From assembly GCA_036154155.1 (NCBI GenBank), contig JAYZLP010000012.1, positions 1 through 64,000 of the forward strand: 64,000 nucleotides of DNA. The letters are read 5' to 3'. Of this stretch, positions 27,337 through 34,397 are shown piece by piece. The stretch's first letter is position 1. Each line of letters begins with the position of its first letter. The translations under genes were made by a program, and so were the position numbers. The notes below the pieces were generated by a model that was not told where the DNA came from, did not search any database, and worked only from the letters and a program-made list of their open reading frames with translations. This DNA is from MGIIb-O5 sp036154155. GTDB lineage: Archaea > Thermoplasmatota > Poseidoniia > Poseidoniales > Thalassarchaeaceae.

Positions 27337-27918
27337 TCAGACGGTCACCACTCTGACAAGGCCTCTGAGAGGTACCCCTTCTATCTCATTCCTGTGCGAC
27401 TTGTTAGCTAGGACCAAACAGAGCTTAACGTCAGCTCCTGCCGCCCTAAGGTTGTTCACAGTCTTGGTCATGGTTGTTCCCCCAGATAGGACGTCGTCAA
27501 CGACGACACATCGCTTGCCTTCAACATCCGCAAACACCTCTGAGATGTGCCCGCCTCCATCGTCACTGATGCTTCGGCTGATCGCGATATCTAGGTCTAA
27601 TTGCCCCCCGACCGCTTGTGCGAAAGCGATACCGTTGATACTGATTCCAACTACGGTGTCAACATCTTCGCCTATCTCCTCCTCAATAATATCGCAGAAA
27701 ACGTATGATATGGCCTCAATTCTTCCAGCCTTAACGGCTATCGATCTCCATCCAACTCTGATGTCTTCGGGGCGATCGTCGGACCCGACCCCTCCTGAGG
27801 AGAGCCATTTGATTGTAGTCTGCGAAAGGGACATCTCATCCGCTATCTGTTGGGTGTTGAGCCCATCCGAGCGATATTGCTCGACTTTGGCTCGTAATTC
27901 GTCGACACTGCTCGTCAT
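27337..27918 (-). CDS. PyrE-like PRPP-binding protein with HTH (GfcR-like)
   Basis: Orotate-phosphoribosyltransferase-like protein with a transcription-factor architecture. Residues 1-40 form a helix-turn-helix (TQQIADEMSLSQTTIKWL), and residues 55-193 a type I phosphoribosyltransferase fold with PRPP loop CVVVDDVLSGGTT at 138-149. The same layout is found in haloarchaeal GfcR, a glycolysis regulator; orotate transferase activity is possible but the HTH points to regulation. ATG 27918 is chosen because TTCATA lies 27.5 nt upstream on this strand. It leads the run with LysRS and DUF2071. Confidence 0.85.
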   Translation of the reverse strand: MTSSVDELRAKVEQYRSDGLNTQQIADEMSLSQTTIKWLSSGGVGSDDRPEDIRVGWRSIAVKAGRIEAISYVFCDIIEEEIGEDVDTVVGISINGIAFAQAVGGQLDLDIAISRSISDDGGGHISEVFADVEGKRCVVVDDVLSGGTTMTKTVNNLRAAGADVKLCLVLANKSHRNEIEGVPLRGLVRVVTV

Positions 27919-27991
27919 CGCCCTTTCCCCCACTACGGTTGCTATGAACCTATTGAGAATAGAATATGGGAAAACGTTGGTTATATTGTAA

Positions 27992-28429
27992 TTAGAAACG
28001 ACCGGTACTGCCGAATCCGCCCTCGCCTCTTTCGGTCTCACCGAGTCCACTTTCCTCAACTTCTCTGAACGTGATCTCCGGAATCGGAGAAATGAGCAAT
28101 TGAGCAATCCTCTCGCCTGCCCTAACCGTATAGGAGTCCCCTTCTCCGATCCATGTCATGAGTACGAATAGCTCCCCCCTGTAGTCCGCATCAATCGTGC
28201 CTATGCTATGGGGGAGAATCAATCCTTTTGACCCCAAAGATGAGCGTGCTCTGACTTGCCCCTCGAATCCAACCGGAATCGCCACCTTCAGGCCGGTCCG
28301 CAATTTCACACTCTTCCTGAAAGGCACAACCGAGTCTTCAAGGGCGTAAAGATCCCAGCCGGCAGCGTGTTCGCTACCCATGGTAGGAAGCCTCGCGCCT
28401 TCTTCGGTCCTAGCTACTTTGACCTCCAT
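27992..28429 (-). CDS. dut: dUTP diphosphatase
   Basis: Hydrolyses dUTP to dUMP, limiting uracil in DNA and feeding dTMP synthesis. It is the trimeric type with motifs AAGWDLYA, VRARSSLGSKGL, IGTIDADYRGEL, RAGERIAQLLI and the C-terminal Gly-rich arm RGEGGFGSTG. Length 145 aa is typical. ATG 28429, behind GGTGGGG and matching the family N-terminus MEVKV, is preferred to ATG 28441. It is divergent from the aIF2-beta gene. Confidence 0.94.
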   Translation of the reverse strand: MEVKVARTEEGARLPTMGSEHAAGWDLYALEDSVVPFRKSVKLRTGLKVAIPVGFEGQVRARSSLGSKGLILPHSIGTIDADYRGELFVLMTWIGEGDSYTVRAGERIAQLLISPIPEITFREVEESGLGETERGEGGFGSTGRF

Positions 28430-28530
28430 TGCCCCACCCATGTCACTCCCAACAGGCATCCTCACTTTGACCTTGCCTGAGCGAGAGTCCCTCCGGTGAG
28501 GTGAAAAGGGACCCAAGCTTCGGCAATCCA

Positions 28531-28941
28531 ATGACGGGTTTCGACTACGAGGAGCTTCTGGACCGGGCGCGAGACAGAATACCCGAGGGACTCAGCCAGA
28601 GATCACGTTGGACAATGCCAGAACCAGAAATCATGATTGAGGGCAGCCAGACCATTCTTCGAAACTTCTCCGATGTCGTGGATGCCATGGACAGGGACTC
28701 AAATCACGTCTACCAGTTTCTGCTGAATGAATTAGGAACTTCTGGCACTAGGGAGCAATCGCGAATCATGCTCAAGGGCCGGGTACCGCCAAAGAGGATA
28801 AAGGAGAAACTAGTCAGTTATGTCAAGACCTACATCATATGTAATCAGTGCAAAGCACCAGATACAAGGTTCATCAAAGAGGATCGAACAACTCTGTTAA
28901 AGTGCCAAGCATGTGGTGCCACTAGGCCAGTCAGGCTCTAG
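28531..28941 (+). CDS. aif2b: Translation initiation factor aIF2 subunit beta
   Basis: Beta subunit of aIF2, the GTP-dependent carrier of initiator Met-tRNA. The protein starts MTGFDYEELLDRARDRIPEG, as archaeal aIF2-beta does, has the central eIF2B/eIF5 alpha-beta domain (about residues 25-100) and ends in a C4 zinc ribbon (CNQC and CQAC, about 104-130). Length 136 aa is normal. A GTG at 28501 would add ten residues without precedent in the family. The 3' end overlaps the convergent oxidoreductase gene by 11 bases. Confidence 0.95.
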   Translation: MTGFDYEELLDRARDRIPEGLSQRSRWTMPEPEIMIEGSQTILRNFSDVVDAMDRDSNHVYQFLLNELGTSGTREQSRIMLKGRVPPKRIKEKLVSYVKTYIICNQCKAPDTRFIKEDRTTLLKCQACGATRPVRL

Positions 28942-29962
28942 AACTCGGGGAGAAGTCTAGGAGAATCTTTCCGCGATTCTTACGGTCATGCATGTGCATT
29001 TGCGCCTTTGCAACATCTTCGAATCTCCAAACCGAGTCGATAATTGGATCGATCTGCCGCTTTAGCAACATTTCGGACAGTGTAGATAGATGCCCCTTGA
29101 AAATTGACTCGTCATCCAGGAGCCCCATGTGGACTCCGAAAACCGCCTTGTTGCTGCTCATCATCTTTAGTGGGTCGAAACTGGGAGTATTCCTCCACAT
29201 TCTCAGAGCGGTAATGACAGATCGCTTGTCGCCCTTTACGGCATTAGACGCACCGAAGAAATACAACTTTCCACCTCTCCTCAGAGCCTTGTATGATTTC
29301 ATCAGATTGTTCCCCCCCACTGGGTCCAAAGCGTGGTGAACTCCCTTGCCGCCAGTCAATTCCTTGCAGACACTGACGAAGTCCTCTGAGCCACTGTCAA
29401 CAAATTTGACGCCCATTGATTCCACAAATTCCTTCTTTGGCTTGGAAGCGGTGCCTATCACCAATGAAGCCCCATAGGATTTGCAAATCTGCGCGACCGC
29501 CGTTCCAACCCCTCCTGCAGCGTGGTGGACCAGCACTGTGTCTCCTTCGGCAATTCGGCCTAGGTGTACAAGCATGTGGAAGGCAGTACCGTAAGTCACA
29601 GGGATTGCAGCCGCTTGATCGTAAGTCACCGAGTCTGGTAGTTTGATCACCCTGTTCGAATCAAGAACTACCTGCTCCGAGTAACCTCCAAAACCAGTCA
29701 TAGCGAGAACCCTGTCCCCACAAGACAGGGAGCTAACTTCACTACCTATTTCCAAGATCTCGCCTGAGGCCTCATAGCCCGGCGTGAACGGAGGGTCCGG
29801 ATTTGATCCATATAGCCCCTGCCTCATCATTAGGTCAGCGAAGTTAATGCCAGCCCTATGCACCCTCACTCTAACTTGATTAGGCCCTGGAACGGGTTCT
29901 GGACACTCAATTATCTCAATAGAGTCAACCCCCCCGGTTCTTGGATAGACAACCTTTCTCAT
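28931..29962 (-). CDS. Quinone oxidoreductase-like medium-chain dehydrogenase
   Basis: NADPH-dependent MDR-superfamily enzyme of the QOR/VAT-1-like group. Visible are the GroES-like N-terminal domain (RAGINFADLMMRQGLYG, PFTPGYEASGEI) and the Rossmann domain with VLVHHAAGGVGTAVAQICKS. No catalytic zinc-ligand set is apparent, as expected for quinone reductases. ATG 29962 gives 343 aa starting MRKVVYPRTGG and has a CATAAA element about 30 nt upstream. The substrate is unknown; quinones or enones are likely. Confidence 0.9.
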   Translation of the reverse strand: MRKVVYPRTGGVDSIEIIECPEPVPGPNQVRVRVHRAGINFADLMMRQGLYGSNPDPPFTPGYEASGEILEIGSEVSSLSCGDRVLAMTGFGGYSEQVVLDSNRVIKLPDSVTYDQAAAIPVTYGTAFHMLVHLGRIAEGDTVLVHHAAGGVGTAVAQICKSYGASLVIGTASKPKKEFVESMGVKFVDSGSEDFVSVCKELTGGKGVHHALDPVGGNNLMKSYKALRRGGKLYFFGASNAVKGDKRSVITALRMWRNTPSFDPLKMMSSNKAVFGVHMGLLDDESIFKGHLSTLSEMLLKRQIDPIIDSVWRFEDVAKAQMHMHDRKNRGKILLDFSPSSRA

Positions 29963-29996
29963 ATCTCTCACCACGACAAAATTTCTCCGTTTATGA

Positions 29997-30563
29997 CTAA
30001 GGAAGGTAGGACCTTATTTCTTCAATGACCTTCTTGCTCTTTGAGGGTATTTCCTCTGGGTACCCTATTTTGATGAACCCAATTATTCTCTCTTCGCCCC
30101 TAGTGGCTCCTATTGTTGAATATGCGAGATCAGAACGAGTAATCGCTCCTGTGCTCCATTGGGAACCTATCCCATTCCCCCAGAGTGATAGGATCATATT
30201 GTGTGTTGCACAGACGGTAGCAGCGTAGTCCTCCTCTTCCCTAAAACTGTCATCAGGGCTCAATGCCGTCGTAACGCAAATTAGTACTGGTGGAGACAAA
30301 ATCTTACTGATCGCCCTATTTACTGCTTCAGTCGAATCCTCTCCTTCTTTGCACTTCTTTGCGGCTAGGCTCTCAATTTCAGGGATTAGCGCCTTCCGGG
30401 AATCCTCTCCCATAACGTAGAATTTCCATGGATGAGTATTCTTGTGACACGGTGCATTCCTCGCCGCCTCAAAACCCATCTCCAGGAATTCAGGATCGAC
30501 TTCCTTACTGCTGTACCTGTATATGGTTCTCCTAGAGGTAATTGTGTCCTGGACATGGCTCAT
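29997..30563 (-). CDS. Nitroreductase-family flavoprotein
   Basis: FMN-dependent NAD(P)H oxidoreductase. Family signs are the TSRRTIYRYSSKEVDPEFL start, an ARNAPCHKNTHPWKFYV stretch equivalent to the APSxxNxQPWxF FMN-binding segment, and a C-terminal IGFIKIGYPEE block. At 188 aa it is a compact family member. It begins five bases after the pterin dehydratase stop, so the two are co-transcribed with the 150-aa unknown gene upstream. The substrate is unknown. Confidence 0.9.
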   Translation of the reverse strand: MSHVQDTITSRRTIYRYSSKEVDPEFLEMGFEAARNAPCHKNTHPWKFYVMGEDSRKALIPEIESLAAKKCKEGEDSTEAVNRAISKILSPPVLICVTTALSPDDSFREEEDYAATVCATHNMILSLWGNGIGSQWSTGAITRSDLAYSTIGATRGEERIIGFIKIGYPEEIPSKSKKVIEEIRSYLP

Positions 30564-30568
30564 TCAAA

Positions 30569-30907
30569 TCACCGCTCGATTCTATCGAACTTTGCAGCCA
30601 GATAGAAATCGGACTCTGTTAGGCCATCAATCTTGTGAGTCCAAATCTTCGCCTTCACCATCCCCCAGCCGACTTCAAAGTCCGCATGGTGCCCTTCGTC
30701 CTCGCAAATCCCTCCGGCCAGATTTACGAATACCAGGGCAGAAGCAAAGTCAGGAAAGCCCCACTCTCTCTGAAGATGGTGGTTATCGATAACCCGCCAG
30801 TCTTGGCTCAGTCCCGGCAAAAGTTCGGAAATCTGCCCCTCCGTGAGGGATGGCTGCCCACCCTCGCAGGCCAAGCACCTCTTGTCAGCAAGGTCTTCCA
30901 TAGTCAT
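30569..30907 (-). CDS. 4a-hydroxytetrahydrobiopterin dehydratase (PCD/DCoH)
   Basis: Recycles 4a-hydroxytetrahydropterin, or acts elsewhere in pterin metabolism. The signature EDEGHHADFEVGWGMVKAKIWTH followed by DGLTESDFYLAAKFD matches PCD, with the catalytic His pair. The N-terminus has an RCLACEGG CxxC segment also seen in bacterial PCD. ATG 30907 overlaps the preceding stop by ATGA, giving 112 aa. No aromatic amino-acid hydroxylase is in the window; the folate/pterin genes folP, folM-like and folB provide the nearest link. Confidence 0.92.
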   Translation of the reverse strand: MTMEDLADKRCLACEGGQPSLTEGQISELLPGLSQDWRVIDNHHLQREWGFPDFASALVFVNLAGGICEDEGHHADFEVGWGMVKAKIWTHKIDGLTESDFYLAAKFDRIER

Positions 30908-31356
30908 CCCCACAGATTGTTGTCCCGTCTTCCATCAGCCATCTGTTCAGCTTTCTCCTGCATCATGGAACGACGACGCATATCTTCCTTCTCGAATTTC
31001 ATCATCTCCTTGTCCTCAAGGTAAGGAAGCCTCATGTGTGCGAGTAGTCGAACTTCTACAATCACGTCTCTGGCTATTGACCTGAAGGAGCCACTCTCAT
31101 CCATAATTTCTACAGCATTCCTGGTTGTCCCTAGTAACATTCCTCTGACCCAGTTATCGGAGCCCTTGGGAAGGGCACGAGAATCAATCAATATCTCTAG
31201 GAGATCATCCTTCCTCAGGCCCGCCCTCCTTTCAGAAAGAGGGCCATGGAAAACATCCTGAAGTTCATCCAAAGAAGGCGAACCGTGGGCTTCGTGAATT
31301 TTTCGAGCCCAATCTGGCAGACTGCTCTCCATGTCTCCTCCCTCAATGTCTGGCAT
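30904..31356 (-). CDS. Unknown 150-aa protein
   Basis: No family recognised. The N-terminal 70 residues are helical-looking and charged; the central stretch (about 70-110: WVRGMLLGTTRNAVEIMDESG, then AARDVIVEV-like strands) alternates hydrophobic and polar residues as in a small beta-barrel of the Sm/SH3 kind; the last 40 residues are a basic, Met/Glu-rich helix. A TATA-like TTTCTATG lies about 25 nt before ATG 31356. It overlaps the pterin dehydratase gene by four bases (ATGA), a coupled arrangement. An RNA-binding barrel is a guess only. Confidence 0.7.
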   Translation of the reverse strand: MPDIEGGDMESSLPDWARKIHEAHGSPSLDELQDVFHGPLSERRAGLRKDDLLEILIDSRALPKGSDNWVRGMLLGTTRNAVEIMDESGSFRSIARDVIVEVRLLAHMRLPYLEDKEMMKFEKEDMRRRSMMQEKAEQMADGRRDNNLWG

Positions 31357-31404
31357 GCCCCTCCGTAGGGTATGTCATAGAAAAGGGGTGTGTTTCGATT
31401 ATCG

Positions 31405-31412
31405 AATAATAA
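31405..31412 (+). promoter_or_regulatory. TATA box of the Nog1-like GTPase gene
   Basis: AATAATAA centred 28.5 nt before the ATG at 31437, in the divergent interval between the GTPase and the 150-aa unknown gene. It favours that ATG over the one at 31467. Confidence 0.5.
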
Positions 31413-31436
31413 TGCGAACTGCTCACTTGAAGAGGG

Positions 31437-32504
31437 ATGGTTACCGCGAAGCGGCCGAGGGGTTACATGGCATCGGTAGAGTGGCGCAGGATTCCAACCG
31501 TCCTCAGGACCGATGAGATTCTGGATAAGGCGTTTAGACGCGCCAGCAAGCAACCCGACACTGTAGAGGATCCAGACAAGTACCATAGGGTCCGTAAGCA
31601 GATGAACAAGATGGTGCAGTCTGCAGCTTCCGTTATCGACTCAACGTTGATTGCATATGTGGAATTGTGGCCTAGCCTGAATGCCCTCTCGCCCTTTGAT
31701 CAGGCATTAGTGGATGCGGCCGTAGGTAATGACGAATATAGGAGGAGTTTGGGGACAATTCAGTGGGCGGCCGAAAGAGTCAGATCCATTGCTGGAGATA
31801 CCCAGAGGAAGATTCTGAGGCTACGGGACGTTGATGGATTCCATCAAGCCAGAAGGGCTGCTTATGGGAGATTCTCCTCAATTCTAGACCAGGTTTCCCC
31901 TGAGATAGAGTGGCTTGGAGCTGCGCGCGACACATTGAGGTCGCTCCCCTCGATCGATTCCATGGAGCCATGTATCGTGGTCGCCGGCTCTCCAAATGTC
32001 GGAAAATCAGCCCTAATAACGGCATTGTCCAGCGGCGAGCCTGAGGTCGCCGCGTACCCCTTTACGACTAAGCAGTTGCACTTGGGGCATTTCACACACA
32101 GGAGGAGAAAGTACCAGATGGTAGACACCCCGGGTCTTCTCGACCGTCCAATGTCAGAAAGAAACAGCATAGAGATGCAAGCCATTGCGGCCTTGGAGAA
32201 TGTGGGAGATGTGCTCCTCTTCCTCATTGACCCTACGGACTCAGCAACAACGCCCATTGAGGAACAGGAACATCTCCTGCAAGAGGTCAGGGGACTTATT
32301 TCCGAGAGGCCAATTCTAGTTGTTCACAGCAAGTCAGACCTCTATCAGTCGCCACCGGAGGGGACCACTCTGATGGTTAGCGCCGAGAGCGGGGAAGGGG
32401 TCGAGGAACTACGCTCCATACTGGTGGAGATGATAGCAGCAGACGAGGTATTAGACCCACTAAATCTTCCAGAGAATTGGCCCAGAGAGGATACTCTGGA
32501 GTAA
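31437..32504 (+). CDS. Nog1-like GTPase
   Basis: Archaeal homologue of the ribosome-assembly GTPase Nog1 (Obg-related). An N-terminal helical region of about 175 residues precedes the G domain with P-loop GSPNVGKSAL (184-191), switch AAYPFTTKQLHLGHF, G3 VDTPGLLD and G4 HSKSD in place of the usual NKxD. Expected role: large-subunit assembly. Length 355 aa is close to other archaeal Nog1-type proteins. The gene ends one base before the stop of a tiny convergent zinc-ribbon gene. Confidence 0.9.
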   Translation: MVTAKRPRGYMASVEWRRIPTVLRTDEILDKAFRRASKQPDTVEDPDKYHRVRKQMNKMVQSAASVIDSTLIAYVELWPSLNALSPFDQALVDAAVGNDEYRRSLGTIQWAAERVRSIAGDTQRKILRLRDVDGFHQARRAAYGRFSSILDQVSPEIEWLGAARDTLRSLPSIDSMEPCIVVAGSPNVGKSALITALSSGEPEVAAYPFTTKQLHLGHFTHRRRKYQMVDTPGLLDRPMSERNSIEMQAIAALENVGDVLLFLIDPTDSATTPIEEQEHLLQEVRGLISERPILVVHSKSDLYQSPPEGTTLMVSAESGEGVEELRSILVEMIAADEVLDPLNLPENWPREDTLE

Positions 32505-32624
32505 CTACTCTACGTGCCAGTTGTGTCCGCATACGGTGCAATAGAGATTGAAACCGCCTATGGAAACAGGTAGCCCGCCCACGTCAATCTTGGATCCGCA
32601 TCCCGGGCACTTCTCTGCGGCCAT
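32505..32624 (-). CDS. 39-aa zinc-ribbon protein
   Basis: A very short gene on the minus strand between the Nog1-like gene and a membrane-protein gene. Its product starts MAAEKCPGCGSKIDVGG and ends with a second knuckle CTVCGHNWHVE, so two CxxC pairs 20 residues apart form a single zinc ribbon that fills the protein. The two CPGCG/CTVCG knuckles, the intact ATG-to-TAG frame and a GAATAACT element about 24 nt upstream support reality. Function unknown; such mini ribbons often assist transcription or ribosome complexes. Confidence 0.7.
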   Translation of the reverse strand: MAAEKCPGCGSKIDVGGLPVSIGGFNLYCTVCGHNWHVE

Positions 32625-32669
32625 GCGTGTCCCACTATGATTCAGTTATTCAAGGAAACTGTGCATTAG

Positions 32670-33254
32670 TCAGGAGTCCCTGAACTTCTTCCATAGGCTC
32701 TTGATTGGAAAAGCCATCTCACCTGCGCCCGCCAGTAACATGACGCCCACGCCTGCAAGGACAATTTCTACAAATGAGGAGAGGTGAACTTCAGTATTTA
32801 TCGTGACAATCTGCTCATCGAGGGTGGACCCGTCCTTTCCAGCCGTAACAAAGCGATAATTGCCGGGCTTCAAAGTGAATTCGAAATCTCCGTCGTCCGA
32901 GTTCGGGCCTCCTGCTTCGTACTCGAAGTCCTCGGACGTGCACGAAGTTAAGCCATTGGAATCAGGAGGGCAATCTTCTGCATATTTCGCATCAACAACC
33001 CCAATCCAACTTCTATCGGGTTCGTCCCACTGGATTTCAAGTTGGATGTCAAGGAGAAAGAATGACGCTGGAACATCGAGGTTTTCTGTTGTCATGCCGA
33101 CTAGGCACCCAACTGAGTCGTCAGTGCAGGGAACTATTGGTACATCTGTCCTAGACTCATCTAAACCAACCCCAAGAAGGCTACCTAGGACCAATAACAC
33201 GCACACTGAGCCAACGGCCCCGGGGAGAACAGATAGGATCCTTACCATGTTCAT
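32670..33254 (-). CDS. Membrane protein with extracytoplasmic domain, unknown
   Basis: Unrecognised 194-aa protein: an N-terminal hydrophobic segment (about residues 8-30), an acidic outer domain rich in Asp/Glu with four Cys that could pair, a beta-rich FTLKPGNYRFVTAG stretch, and a C-terminal membrane helix (about 159-178) followed by a basic tail. ATG 33254 has GGAG seven bases upstream. It is 19 bases after the DUF2116 gene and probably belongs to the UMP kinase group. Confidence 0.72.
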   Translation of the reverse strand: MNMVRILSVLPGAVGSVCVLLVLGSLLGVGLDESRTDVPIVPCTDDSVGCLVGMTTENLDVPASFFLLDIQLEIQWDEPDRSWIGVVDAKYAEDCPPDSNGLTSCTSEDFEYEAGGPNSDDGDFEFTLKPGNYRFVTAGKDGSTLDEQIVTINTEVHLSSFVEIVLAGVGVMLLAGAGEMAFPIKSLWKKFRDS

Positions 33255-33273
33255 ATCATCACTCCGGAATAAA

Positions 33274-33609
33274 TCAAACGGCCCCTCCGGCCAACTGCAG
33301 CATCAGCAGAATGATTGCGATACCAGGGAAAAGGTACATCATTATCGTCAACCTCTTTCTAGAGCTCTCCCTTTTCTCATTCTTCTCTATACATGCAGAC
33401 TCTGAGCAGACTGCTGGATCACTATCCATTGAAATTGGCGACCAGCAGACCACACAATGGCGATGCGGTTCTATAGCCATCGAGCTGTTTGCCCTCTTCC
33501 TTTTCTCATCTTGCCTACGCTTCGAGGCAGCATCCCTAGCTTCCTGCGCGGTCCTTCTGGCAGCCTTGGCTATCCTGTCTGTCCTGCTCAAGGATTCACG
33601 CCCCTTCAA
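33274..33609 (-). CDS. DUF2116-like zinc-ribbon membrane protein
   Basis: 111-aa protein with a very basic helical N-terminus (about 1-45), a zinc ribbon beginning EPHRHCVVCWSPI with a second CSESAC pair, and one C-terminal membrane helix (about 88-107). This order matches the archaeal DUF2116 family, whose function is unknown. TTG 33609 overlaps the end of the UMP kinase gene by 14 bases; TTG 33591 is an alternative start and the sequence does not decide between them. It is probably co-translated with the kinase. Confidence 0.75.
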   Translation of the reverse strand: MKGRESLSRTDRIAKAARRTAQEARDAASKRRQDEKRKRANSSMAIEPHRHCVVCWSPISMDSDPAVCSESACIEKNEKRESSRKRLTIMMYLFPGIAIILLMLQLAGGAV

Positions 33610-34300
33610 CTAACGTCCCTTCAAAATCGTCGCCTATAATTGCAGCACGAATCAGCCCCACGTTTCTTCCATCAAGAATGTTCAGAGTCATACCTGCATC
33701 TCTAGCCTCAGAGACTCCCACTGGATCGACAATCTGGGAGGCCCCTGCCCTAGAGTGCTCGGCGGGACCGACAATTTCCTGCAGCTGCCCGAGTGTGAGC
33801 AGGTCATGAGGCTCAGCATCAGGATTGGTTCGGGGATCATCGTCGTAGACCTTGGGGACATTTGTTGCTATTATGCACCTGTCGGCACCAGAAGCAACGG
33901 CAAAACGAATCGCTACTGCGTCAGTAGTGTGACCAGGGGTTGTCCCTCCCATGACAACTACGGGCCTCTCTTCAAGAAGCAATACAGCTTCATCGACTCT
34001 GGAAGGAATGGTTCCAGAGACCGAAACACCGGCATCTGAAAGGGCCTCTCTTACAATGGTTGCATTCAGCCTAGTGGCGGCAATTCCAATCTTGTCCAGA
34101 TGACCTTCATTGTCTATTAGTGGCCTAGCTAATTCAATACCCTCTCTGGCGGGAGCTCCTCCGCCGACCACAATCCCGATCCTGTCATCCATTGAAACCC
34201 TGTCTCTGATCACAGATACTAGCCCTTCGAGCCAAGCGTGACGCTCCTCTATTTCGGGCCTAAGGAGGCTGCCTCCGATAGCTGCGATAACCGTCGCCAT
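33596..34300 (-). CDS. pyrH: UMP kinase, archaeal type
   Basis: Phosphorylates UMP to UDP. Amino-acid-kinase fold with GGSLL at the N-terminus, a VVGGGAPAREGIELAR motif, GGTTPGHTTDAVA (the archaeal UMP kinase signature) and ATNVPKVYDDDPRTNPDA. Length 234 aa is normal. It leads a leftward group with a DUF2116 protein and a membrane protein, and is divergent from aRF1. With carAB, dut and the PyrE-like protein it adds to the pyrimidine genes in the window. Confidence 0.93.
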   Translation of the reverse strand: MATVIAAIGGSLLRPEIEERHAWLEGLVSVIRDRVSMDDRIGIVVGGGAPAREGIELARPLIDNEGHLDKIGIAATRLNATIVREALSDAGVSVSGTIPSRVDEAVLLLEERPVVVMGGTTPGHTTDAVAIRFAVASGADRCIIATNVPKVYDDDPRTNPDAEPHDLLTLGQLQEIVGPAEHSRAGASQIVDPVGVSEARDAGMTLNILDGRNVGLIRAAIIGDDFEGTLVEGA

Positions 34301-34386
34301 CGACTAATGGGCCGGGACGCCCCCTTTCAATGCCTATGCCCAACCATCGTCTAAGGGTTGAAATGCTGCCCCTCCGGCCTTCCGCA

Positions 34387-34392
34387 GGAGGG
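34387..34392 (+). promoter_or_regulatory. Shine-Dalgarno of prf1, inside a possible hairpin
   Basis: GGAGGG ends five bases before the aRF1 ATG. An upstream CCCTCC (34370-34375) is exactly complementary and could pair with it across an 11-nt loop, hiding the ribosome site if the mRNA leader extends that far. The pairing is visible; regulation is inferred. Confidence 0.4.
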
Positions 34393-34397
34393 AAGGT

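Noticed and set aside
28501..28530. GTG extension of aIF2-beta
   Set aside because: The family begins at the DYEELL segment; the ten added residues have no counterpart that I recognise.
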